Positions 36,706 to 45,200 of a DNA stretch of 64,000 bases are shown piece by piece. The notes beneath the pieces were generated by a model. The model did no database searches. It was not told where the DNA came from and worked only from the letters and a program-made list of their open reading frames with translations. Position 1 is the stretch's first letter; each line of letters starts with the position of its first letter. Origin of the DNA: CAZBRS01 sp964494475 (GTDB lineage: Bacteria; Myxococcota_A; UBA9042; CAZBRS01); assembly GCA_964494475.1 (NCBI GenBank), contig CAZBRS010000022.1:1-64000 (forward strand), in the 5' to 3' direction. The position numbers and the translations under genes were made by a program.

Positions 36706-39564
36706 TCACGCCCGGCGGCGAGCCAGCGCCAGCCCCAGCAACGCCATCAGCGCCAGCAGGCCGGCCACGGGGGCCGGGCGCGTGCCGAACGAACAATCGA
36801 GGCCGCCGCCCTCGGCGTTGGGGTCGACCGCCACGATGACCGGCTTGGCCTTCACGATGGTGTGGCCCTTGGCGTAGGCCAGGGACATGAGGTCGATGGT
36901 GAGGCCCTGGTCGACGGGCAGGCCCTCGGCCAGAGAGCCGAGCGCGAACGCGGGGATGGCGAACGACAGGTCGGCGTCGGCCAGTTCGCCCTCGAGCACC
37001 TGCTTCAGGATGCCCCCGATCAGGTTCTCGAACACGCTCTCCTTGCCCTTCCACTCGTCGTTCAGGGCCACGATCTCGGCCGTGAACAGATCGAACGGCG
37101 CGATCAGGATGCCGAGCTTCTGGCCGCCGGTCTCTTCGTCGGTCGTGATGGCGAAGTCGAGGGAGGTCTGGGCGTAGAGGTACATCGAGATGTCGACCGG
37201 CTTGCCCGTCATCTCGAAGGTGGCGTGCACGAACACCTCGCCGAGCTGGACCAGGCGCTTCTGCGCGCCCTCGACCGTGGCGCAGCCCTCGAGGATGGGA
37301 GGCAGGTAGGCGTCGGTGGCGACCGCCATGTTCTTGATGCCGTACTGGCTGAGATCGAGATCCATGGCGGCGAAGTCGGCCTCGGCGATGTTCAGGGTGA
37401 GCGCGCCGTTCGACCACAGCGAGTACACCGCCTGGTTCAAGAGATCGTCGAAGATGGCGACCTCGACGGGCGCGTCCTTGACGGGCGAGTACGCCCCGCC
37501 GGGCTCGGCGCCCAGGCAGCCGTCGCGCTTGATGGCGCCGAGGACCGTGCGCGCGATCTTCTTCTCGCTGCGGATGGTGCCGGCCACGCCCAGCAGCCCG
37601 CCGTCGGGCGAGAACTGCAGCGAATCATAGGCCGTGAGCAGCCGGAGCTCGAGCGGGATGCCCGCGCCGACCGGCAGATCGAACCCGATGGGCAGGTCCA
37701 TCACCAGCGCCGAAAGGCCGTCTTGCAAGAGGCCCGTGACCTGGTCCTTCAGCAGGTCCTCGACCACCCCCTGCAGGATGCCCGTGAGCAGGTTCTTGAG
37801 GAGATCGGTCAGGATGCCCACGAGCTGACCCACGATGTCGGAGCCCTCCAGCTTGAGGTTCTGGATGTCGACCGTGGGCTGGGTCATCTCGACCACGGGC
37901 ATCTTGTTCGAGTCGAGGCTGATGAGGATGGTCGAGAGCAGGGTGATGGAGTCGGCCTTGATCTTGCCGGCCATGGGGATGCAGAGGCCCCCGTTGCCCT
38001 GGAGCTCGAAATCGGCCGAGAACGTGGTGATGACCAGGTTCAGGTGCAGCCCGCCGTCGACGGGGTTCAGCAGGATCGAGACGTCGTCGTAGACGATGTT
38101 CGACACGTAGATGCCGTAGCTGTCGCACGGCCACAGGCCGAACTCGGCGGCCGGGCTCGGCAGCAATGCACCCAGGTCGAGGTCGCCCAGGATGGTCTCG
38201 GCGATGACCGACAACGTGGCCGTGTTCGTCGGATCGGTGTCGTAGAAGAGCTTCTGGCCGAGGAAGACGACCAGCGCGTCGTGCACCATGGAGTCTTCGG
38301 GGAAGGCCGTGTCCATGGGCGTATAGCCCGACGAGTAGTGGAAGGCCCGCATGGTCTTCGATTTGTTGTTGCACGCGTCCTGGGCCTCGAACAGCAGGTA
38401 GTTCTGGCCGTGCACGGGCGGGATGGGCAGCGACCACGCGCCCTCGGCGCCCACGGGGATGGGCGCGTCGCCGAGCGTGAACGACTTCACGCCGCTGATG
38501 GGGTCGGCGATGGTGCCGCCGGCCACGAGCAGCGCCGACGTGTCGAACGTCTGGCCGCGCTCGGGCGAGGTGACCACGATGGCGGGGCCCGTGCCGTCGC
38601 AGGTGACGTCGAGGGTGTCGCTGAAGGCCTGCTCGCCGTTGACGGTGCCCGTGAAGGTGAAGGGGCCCTCGATCAGGAAGGTGTACTTGTCGTCGCCTTC
38701 GTCCTGCAGCCCCTCGGCGGGCACGGCCGACACCTGGACCAGGGCCAGGTCGCCGCTGACGTTGCCGTACTGATCGAGGCCGCGGCCCTTGACCGTGACC
38801 TTGGTGCCCACCGTGTAGCAGAGGCGCTCGGGGTTCAGGTAGAGCTCGGCCTTGACGGGCGCGCCGGGCGTGACGGTGAGCATGGCCGGCACCTTCTCGA
38901 GATCGGGCGACGCGGGCACCGTGCAGGTGATCTCCCACTCGCCGGCCACCGTGGTGCTGACGCCCGCGGCGCCCACCGTGACCTCCGGGGGCGCCTGGAT
39001 CGACGTGGTCGCCCCGGTGACGGGGTTGCCGAAGGCGTCCGAGACGCCGCACGCGACCGTGGTGCTGCCGCCGGCCGGGATCTCGGCGGCGCCGAGCGTG
39101 GTGACCACCTTGGCAGCCACCGCGGGCGCGACCGCGAGTTGGGCCGGCGTGGCGTCGACCAGCCCCTCGTGGCGGCAGGCCACCGCCGCCGTGCCGGCCT
39201 TGGTGACGGTGAGCGTGGCGCCGCTCTGGGTGGTGCCCTCGGCCGGGGTCACGTCGTAGACGACGGCGACCTCCTGCTTGTTGCCTTCGGCGTCTTCGGC
39301 CACGCAGAACACCGTGGTGCTGCCACCGGCCACGATGGCCGCGGGCTCGAGGGCCGTGTCGACCGAGACGGCCGTGAACGGCGGCTCGCCGTCGGGCCCG
39401 AGGTCCTTGCCCACCCCGTCGCCGGAGGCGATGTCGCCCACGTCGCCGTAGAGATCGGCGAGCCCGTCGGGCTCGTTGCCGCCGTTGGAGGACGAGCCGC
39501 AGGCCGACAGCGCCAGCGACGCCGCGAGCGCCAGGAACACCGCAACGGTCGTGCCACGAGCCAT
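36706..39564 (-). CDS. 952-residue surface lipoprotein with Ig-like domains, lipid-binding-like core and MYXO-CTERM-like tail
   Basis: The signal peptide ends LSAC (lipobox), then an acidic Gly/Asp linker to about residue 60. Two or three Ig-like beta domains follow (about 60-250, with repeated GGSTTV blocks) and another near 335-410. The core (about 440-880) alternates long amphipathic strands with helices such as LLTDLLKNLLTGILQGVVEDLL. This is reminiscent of tubular lipid-binding (BPI/TULIP) domains, a guess from pattern only. The tail has DCSFGTRPAP, a hydrophobic stretch and RRR, matching MYXO-CTERM sorting signals. Having both a lipobox and this tail is unusual. An excellent promoter (39600-39628) lies 36 bases upstream. 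Confidence 0.7.
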   Translation of the reverse strand: MARGTTVAVFLALAASLALSACGSSSNGGNEPDGLADLYGDVGDIASGDGVGKDLGPDGEPPFTAVSVDTALEPAAIVAGGSTTVFCVAEDAEGNKQEVAVVYDVTPAEGTTQSGATLTVTKAGTAAVACRHEGLVDATPAQLAVAPAVAAKVVTTLGAAEIPAGGSTTVACGVSDAFGNPVTGATTSIQAPPEVTVGAAGVSTTVAGEWEITCTVPASPDLEKVPAMLTVTPGAPVKAELYLNPERLCYTVGTKVTVKGRGLDQYGNVSGDLALVQVSAVPAEGLQDEGDDKYTFLIEGPFTFTGTVNGEQAFSDTLDVTCDGTGPAIVVTSPERGQTFDTSALLVAGGTIADPISGVKSFTLGDAPIPVGAEGAWSLPIPPVHGQNYLLFEAQDACNNKSKTMRAFHYSSGYTPMDTAFPEDSMVHDALVVFLGQKLFYDTDPTNTATLSVIAETILGDLDLGALLPSPAAEFGLWPCDSYGIYVSNIVYDDVSILLNPVDGGLHLNLVITTFSADFELQGNGGLCIPMAGKIKADSITLLSTILISLDSNKMPVVEMTQPTVDIQNLKLEGSDIVGQLVGILTDLLKNLLTGILQGVVEDLLKDQVTGLLQDGLSALVMDLPIGFDLPVGAGIPLELRLLTAYDSLQFSPDGGLLGVAGTIRSEKKIARTVLGAIKRDGCLGAEPGGAYSPVKDAPVEVAIFDDLLNQAVYSLWSNGALTLNIAEADFAAMDLDLSQYGIKNMAVATDAYLPPILEGCATVEGAQKRLVQLGEVFVHATFEMTGKPVDISMYLYAQTSLDFAITTDEETGGQKLGILIAPFDLFTAEIVALNDEWKGKESVFENLIGGILKQVLEGELADADLSFAIPAFALGSLAEGLPVDQGLTIDLMSLAYAKGHTIVKAKPVIVAVDPNAEGGGLDCSFGTRPAPVAGLLALMALLGLALARRRA

Positions 39565-39599
39565 GGGAGCGCCTCCAGATCGGGGGAAAAGCCGTGAGA

Positions 39600-39628
39600 A
39601 GTATATTGAAGGCCCCGATCCCCTTCAA
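39600..39628 (-). promoter_or_regulatory. putative sigma70 promoter of the 952-residue lipoprotein gene
   Basis: TTGAAG (39628-39623 on the minus strand), 17 bases, then TATACT (39605-39600). It overlaps the opposing yacG promoter almost completely. Confidence 0.55.
39606..39628. repeat. inverted repeat inside the overlapping divergent promoters
   Basis: TTGAAGG (39606-39612) and CCTTCAA (39622-39628) form a seven-base inverted repeat with a nine-base centre. Each arm is the -35 region of one of the two opposed promoters. It could be a shared operator or just a result of the symmetry. Confidence 0.5.
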
Positions 39629-39635
39629 GTAGAAT
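39606..39635 (+). promoter_or_regulatory. putative sigma70 promoter of yacG-purE
   Basis: TTGAAG (39606-39611), 18 bases, then TAGAAT (39630-39635), 22 bases before the yacG ATG. Confidence 0.5.
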
Positions 39636-39657
39636 GCCCGGGAGCCGAAGGAAGCCC

Positions 39658-39891
39658 ATGGCCCGTTGCCCCATCTGCAAGAACCTGCTGGCGCCCGGCG
39701 ACCCGCAACCCAACGCTCCTTTCTGCTCCGAGCGCTGCCGCATGGTCGACCTCGGCAAATGGTTCGGCGAAGCCTACCGCGTACCCGCAGAGGAGGTCCC
39801 TGATGAGTCCGAGCTCGACGCCGATGGTGCTGGTGGTGATGGGCAGCGCCTCCGATCAGGCCACGATGCAGGCGACGACCGAGACGCTTGA
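39658..39891 (+). CDS. yacG: YacG-type zinc protein (DNA gyrase inhibitor family)
   Basis: A 77-residue protein with the YacG zinc site CPIC plus CSERCRMVDLGKW, followed by FGEAYRVPAEE. In E. coli YacG binds gyrase and inhibits it. The ATG at 39658 has GAAGGA upstream; the frame opens slightly earlier (39634) without a site. The last 29 codons overlap the start of purE by 89 bases in another frame, an unusually long overlap. The tail beyond about residue 55 is longer than in most homologues and probably unstructured. Confidence 0.85.
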   Translation: MARCPICKNLLAPGDPQPNAPFCSERCRMVDLGKWFGEAYRVPAEEVPDESELDADGAGGDGQRLRSGHDAGDDRDA

Positions 39892-40282
39892 GGCCCTGGC
39901 CGTCCCGTTCGACGTGCAGATCCGCAGCGCCCACCGCACACCCACCAAGCTGCTGGCCACCCTCGAGGCCTTCGAGGCGGCCGGGGGCAAGGTGATCATC
40001 GCCGGGGCCGGCCTGGCCGCCCACCTGGCCGGGGCCTGCGCCGCGCACACCGTGCTGCCCGTCATCGCCGTGCCCCTGGCGGGCAGCGATCTCGGAGGCT
40101 TCGACGCCCTGCTCAGCTCGGTCCAGATGCCCAAGGGCGTGCCGGTGGCCACGGTCGCCATCGGCAAGCACGGCGCCGTCAACGCCGCGCTGCTGGCCGG
40201 CCAGATGCTGGCCCTCTCCGATCCCGAGCTGGCCGCGCGCTTGAAGACACTGCTCGTCGAGAAGTTCGGGCGCGAGCTCTAG
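39803..40282 (+). CDS. purE: N5-carboxyaminoimidazole ribonucleotide mutase PurE
   Basis: A 159-residue enzyme of purine synthesis. VVMGSASDQATM, IRSAHRTP and AGAGLAAHLAG are the phosphate and substrate loops of PurE. The ATG at 39803 has AGGAGG (39791-39796) at ideal spacing, inside yacG. purK is not adjacent. The residues distinguishing class I from class II were not resolved by eye. Confidence 0.93.
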   Translation: MSPSSTPMVLVVMGSASDQATMQATTETLEALAVPFDVQIRSAHRTPTKLLATLEAFEAAGGKVIIAGAGLAAHLAGACAAHTVLPVIAVPLAGSDLGGFDALLSSVQMPKGVPVATVAIGKHGAVNAALLAGQMLALSDPELAARLKTLLVEKFGREL

Positions 40283-40306
40283 CCTCCCCCGTCGAAAGGA
40301 GCCCCC

Positions 40307-41980
40307 ATGGAGACCACGCTGCACCTCGCCCCTGTCGACTGGGCGATCATCGCCATCTACTTCGTGTTCATCATCGGCATCGGACTTTACTTGCGCCGGT
40401 TCACGAAGACCGGCGACGACTTCTTCCTGGCCGGCCGCAAGAACAGCTCGTGGGTGGCCGGCCTCGCCTTCCTGTCGGCCAACCTGGGCGCGCTCGAGAT
40501 CCTGGGCTGGACCGGCGGCACCATGAAGTACGGCATGTACGTCAGCCACTTCTATTGGATCGGCGCCGTACCGGCCATGCTCTTCCTGGGCCTCTACATG
40601 ATGCCCTTCTATTACTCGAGCAAGATCCACTCGATCCCGGGCTACCTCAAGCTGCGCTTCGACGAGCGCACGCGCGTGCTGAACGCCATCTCGTTCGCCG
40701 TGATGACGCTGCTCATGTCGGGCATCAACCTCTACCTCATGGCGCTCGTGTTCCGCACCATCCTCGGCTGGGACTGGCACCTCAGCATGTGGGCCTCGGC
40801 CGCCGCCATCGGATGCTACATCACGCTCGGCGGCCTCATGAGCGCCATCTTCACCGAAATCGTGCAGTTCTTCCTGATCTGGGCCGGCCTCTTCCTGGTG
40901 GCCATCCTGGGCCTGGTCGAGCTCGGCGGCATCCAGGGCCTGCTGGCCGAGTTGCCGCCCACCATGAACTCGTTGTGGGCCACGTCGGCCAACGCCGCCG
41001 ACAACTCCATGGGCGTCACCTGGATCGGCATCGTCATGGGCCTCGGCTTCGTCCTGTCGTTCGGCTACTGGACCACCGACTTCCTGGTGGTGCAGCGCGC
41101 CTTCTCGTCGAAGGACCTGCGCTCGGCGCGCCTCACGCCCATCACGGCCTCGTTCTTCAAGATGCTGCTGCCGCTCATCGTGGTGGGCGCCGGCCTCGTG
41201 GCCTGGAAGCTGCAGGCCTTGGGCCAGATCACGCTGCTGCCGCACCCCGAGACCGGCGAGCCCTGGAACGACACCGCCCTGCCCCTCCTGATCGCCCGGT
41301 ACTTCCCGGCCGGGCTGGTGGGGCTCGGCATCACGGCCCTGCTCGCCGGCTTCATGGCGGGCCAGGCGGGCAACGTCAGCGCCTTCAACACCGTGTGGAC
41401 CTACGACATCTACAAGGCCGTGCTGAACAAGAACGCCTCGGACGAGCACCTCGTGTGGATGGGCCGCGTGGCCACCATCGTGGGCATCGTGCTGTCGGTC
41501 GCCACCGCCTACCTGGCCATGCAGTTCAACACCATCATGGACTACATCCAGGCCATCTTCAGCTGGGTCAACGCGCCGCTCTTCGCCACCATGCTGCTCG
41601 GCATGTTCTGGAAGCGCACCACGAGCGCAGGCGGCTTCTGGGGCCTGGTGGCCGGCATGCTCACGTCGTTCTTCATCTTCCTCGGCTTCAAGTTCGGCTG
41701 GTTCTCCGAGGGCGTGGTGGCCGTCATCACGTTCTCGAAGAACCCGAGCGGCATGACCCAGAACCTGTGGCAGGCCACCTGGGCGTGGGTCGTGTGCTTC
41801 GGCGCCACCTTGGCCATCAGTCTGGTCACCAAGGCCAAGCCCGAGGCCGAGCTCGTGGGCCTCGTGAAGTCGCTGACGCCCAAGATCGACATGGGCGACG
41901 TGCCCCTGCTCGGCCGTCCCGGCTTCTGGGCCGCCATCGCCCTGGTCGTGCTCGTCATCCTCAACGTCGTGTTCTGGTAG
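40307..41980 (+). CDS. sodium:solute symporter (SSS family)
   Basis: A 557-residue inner-membrane transporter with about 13-14 membrane segments, in the size range of sugar and inositol symporters. Family features are DDFFLAGRKNSSWVAGLAFLSANLGALEILGWTGG near the N-terminus and SIPGYLKLRFDERTR. The Na2-site region corresponds to GLGITALLAGFMAGQAGNVSAFNTVW. The substrate is unknown. The start is 24 bases after purE with AAAGGAG upstream. A 70-residue membrane protein gene follows after 10 bases and may encode an accessory subunit. Confidence 0.88.
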   Translation: METTLHLAPVDWAIIAIYFVFIIGIGLYLRRFTKTGDDFFLAGRKNSSWVAGLAFLSANLGALEILGWTGGTMKYGMYVSHFYWIGAVPAMLFLGLYMMPFYYSSKIHSIPGYLKLRFDERTRVLNAISFAVMTLLMSGINLYLMALVFRTILGWDWHLSMWASAAAIGCYITLGGLMSAIFTEIVQFFLIWAGLFLVAILGLVELGGIQGLLAELPPTMNSLWATSANAADNSMGVTWIGIVMGLGFVLSFGYWTTDFLVVQRAFSSKDLRSARLTPITASFFKMLLPLIVVGAGLVAWKLQALGQITLLPHPETGEPWNDTALPLLIARYFPAGLVGLGITALLAGFMAGQAGNVSAFNTVWTYDIYKAVLNKNASDEHLVWMGRVATIVGIVLSVATAYLAMQFNTIMDYIQAIFSWVNAPLFATMLLGMFWKRTTSAGGFWGLVAGMLTSFFIFLGFKFGWFSEGVVAVITFSKNPSGMTQNLWQATWAWVVCFGATLAISLVTKAKPEAELVGLVKSLTPKIDMGDVPLLGRPGFWAAIALVVLVILNVVFW

Positions 41981-41990
41981 GGAGGCCGCC

Positions 41991-42203
41991 ATGACCGAGT
42001 CGAACGCGCCCAAGATGCTCTCGATCTGGTTGCTGGTGGGGCTCATCCTCGTGATCTACGGGCTCATCCTGGCCGGCTGCGGCGTCTACTATCGGGCCCA
42101 CCCCGAGCTGCTCACGCAGACGCTCGGCGAGCTGAACCCGTCGCTGTGGTGGGGCGCCGGCATGGCCGGCCTCGGGGCGGTCTTCGTCGTCTTCGGGCGA
42201 TAG
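41991..42203 (+). CDS. small membrane protein next to the symporter
   Basis: 70 residues with two hydrophobic helices (about 11-32 and 50-67) separated by a short polar loop YYRAHPELLTQTLGELNPS. GGGAGG precedes the ATG. The ten-base spacing from the symporter gene suggests co-expression, like small subunits seen beside other SSS transporters. No family is recognised. Confidence 0.65.
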   Translation: MTESNAPKMLSIWLLVGLILVIYGLILAGCGVYYRAHPELLTQTLGELNPSLWWGAGMAGLGAVFVVFGR

Positions 42204-42218
42204 GCGAATCCGTCCTTC

Positions 42219-45200
42219 TTACTGAATCAAGAAGTCGAAGGTGCAGCCGGAGACGGGCGAGCACACCATTCCGGCCGGGCACGTGAGCGGCAACATGGTG
42301 CAGGCGCCGGTCGCGAAGTTGCACGAGTTGACGGTGCAGGCGTCGCCGTCGCCACAGTCGGAGTGGGCCGTGCAGCCGTCGCAGTCGATCAGGGGCAGGT
42401 GGCCACACGGGTCGCCGATGGTGACGCCCGAAACACAGGTGTCGAGGGTGCAAGGATCGCCGTCGCCGCAATCGGTCAACGTCGTCGAGCACGTAAGGCC
42501 CCCGGCCCCGACCGAGATCTCGGCGTAGGAGCATCCCACCCCGACGCACCCGTCGAGGAAGGACTCGACGGCGCATTGGCCCGTGGCGATCGTGCAGACG
42601 CCGGGCTGCAGCGGGCCGTACACGTCGCAGACGCCCGTGGGATCTTCCTGTCCGCACGAGCCCGGCAGGCAGCCGGGGGCCGCGGAGTTCGGCGTGAAGA
42701 CGCAGCCGGTGGCCGGATTGCACGAGTCGGCGGTGCACGCGTTGTCGTCGTAGCACGGCATGGTCGTGACGCGACAGGCCCCCGTGGCCGGATCGCAGAG
42801 CGCCAACTCGCACTTGTTGGCCGCCGCGCAGACTACCGCGTCGGCCTCGCACGCCCCGGTCAGCGGATTGCACGAGTCGATCGTGCACGGGCTGCCGTCG
42901 TCGCAACCCCGTACCACAGCGTCGTGCACGCAGCCACCGGGCACCTCGCAGGTGTCGAAGGTGCAAAGGTCGCCGTCGTCGCAGGGGTTCTCTTCGTAGA
43001 CGCACGCGCCGGTCGCGGCCACGCACGAGTCGAGGGTGCAGGGGTTGCCGTCATCGCAGGGCTTCACGTTCGTGCAGGCCCCCGTGACCGGATCGCACGA
43101 GTCGTTGGTGCACGGATCGTCGTCGTCGCAGGTGTCGCCGTGGGTGCAGGCCCCCGTGGCCGCCGCGCACGAATCGGTGGTGCACGGATCGTCGTCGTCG
43201 CAGGCCGCCAGGTGCTTGCAGCCCGAGGCGGGCAGGCACGAGTCGGTCGTGCACTTGTCATTGTCGTCGCAGGAGATCGCCACGTTCAGGCACGCCGTCG
43301 TGAACGGCAGGCACGTGTCCGTCGTGCACGCGTTCTCGTCGTCGCAGCGATCGGAGTACACGCACGTGCCGCCGACGCACTTGCCGGCGTCGCACGGATC
43401 GGACGGGGTACAGTCGACGTCGGCCGCGCAGCCCGTGCAGCCGGGTTCGGCCACGTGGGTGCACGTGCCGTTGGGCTGGCACGCGTCGACCGTGCACGGG
43501 TTGCCGTCGGCGCACACCGCGTTCGCGTTGCAGCTGTACCCCCCCGCGCCGTCGTAGATGCACAGCTGCGTGTAGCCGCAGCCGCCGGCGGGGCAGATGG
43601 CCGCGTCGGTGTAGCTGCACGCGCCCGTGGTCGGGTGGCACTGGTCGGCCGTGCACGGGTTGGTGTCGGCGCACTTCGCCACGGTCGAGCACGTGGTGGT
43701 TCCGTCGAGGTTCGCGAAGCACCCGTCGACGGTGCAGGGGTCGAGGTCGTCGCACTTGGCCGTGTGGGAACACGCACCGGTCGGGCTGCAGGTATCGATG
43801 GTGCAGGCGTCCGAATCGTCGCAGGTGCCCGGGTGGGCGCAGGTGTAGGTGGAGCCGGCACCCGCCGTGCAGACATCGCGCGTGCAAGGGTTGGCGTCGG
43901 CGCAGACCCCGGAGTCGACGCTGCCGCAGCCCGTGATCTCGTTGCAGGCCGACTTGAGGCAACTGCTGGCGTCGGGGCCGCAGTCGACGTCGTTGTAGGT
44001 GCAGACGCCCGTGACCACGTCGCAGAGCTCGTTGGTGCAGATGCTGCCGTCGTCGCACTTCGGGCCGTGAACACAGACCTTGTTCACGCAGCGCGACGCC
44101 GTGCACGGATCGTCGTCGAAGCAGTCGCCGTCGGCCGTGCACTGGCCCACCGTGCAATCGGGGATGGCGGTGTGGAGGCAGGCATCGCCGGCGGCCTCGG
44201 GGTCGCAGCTGTCGACCGTGCACGGATCGGCGTCGCCGCAGGCCAGGGGGTAGTCGACGCAGCCGCCCTCGGCTTCGATGCAGGCGCTGATCTGGCAAGC
44301 GTCGGGCGGCGTGCAGACGAAGGGCTCGGGGTCGCAGGCTCCGGTGCCCGCGTTGCAGACGGCGATGGTGCACGCCAGGCCATCGTCCGGGCACGTGACC
44401 TCGTCGAGCACGCACTGGTTGTCGACGCACTCGGCCGAGAGCAGGCACAGGTCGGCCAGAGGATCGCCGCATTCGGCGTCGGTCGTGCAGCAATCGGCGA
44501 TCGGGTCGTTGGCGCAGGTCCCCGCGTCGCACGAGTCGGTCGTGCACGCGTCGTCGTCGTCACAGTCCTTCGGGTCGTTCTTGCACACGCCCGTCTCGAT
44601 GTCGCACAGGTCGACGGTGCACTCGTCGGTGTCGGTGCAGTCCTTCCGCTCGAACTCGCACGTTCCGTCGAGGCAGGTGCCGAGCCGGCACAGGTCGTTG
44701 GCATCGACACAGTCGTCGTCGACGTTGCAGCACCCGTCGATGGTCTCGTGCAGGCAACCGAGCAGCGCGTCGCAGTGGTCGTAGGTGCAGTCGTTGGCGT
44801 CGGTGCAGGGAAGAACGGTGTTCGTGCACGCGCCGCTCACGGCGTTGCACGCGTCGGCCGTGCACACGTTGTCGTCGTCGCAGCGACCCTTGGGCTGACA
44901 GGAACCCGTGGCCGGGTTGCAGGCGTTGACCTGGCAGACCGCGGTCGACGGCTCGCAGGCGACCGCCGGGTACATGCAGCCCGAGGTCGTGAAGATCGGC
45001 GCCAGCGTGCAGGGGTTCCCGTCGTCGAGGCACACCCCGTGCAGGCACGTGCCGTCCGACGGGTTGCAGCCGTCGGCCGTGAGCGGGTTGCCGTCGGAGC
45101 AGTTCTTCTCGCCGTAGTCGCACACGCCCGTCGCGGGCACGCAGGCGTCGGTGGTGCACGCATTGCCGTCGTTGCACGTGAGGGTGATCGTGAACGTGCA

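Noticed and set aside
37625..42046. A 1,473-codon minus-strand open frame
   Set aside because: It runs through the antisense of yacG, purE and the symporter and the wrong frame of the surface protein. No recognisable protein features.
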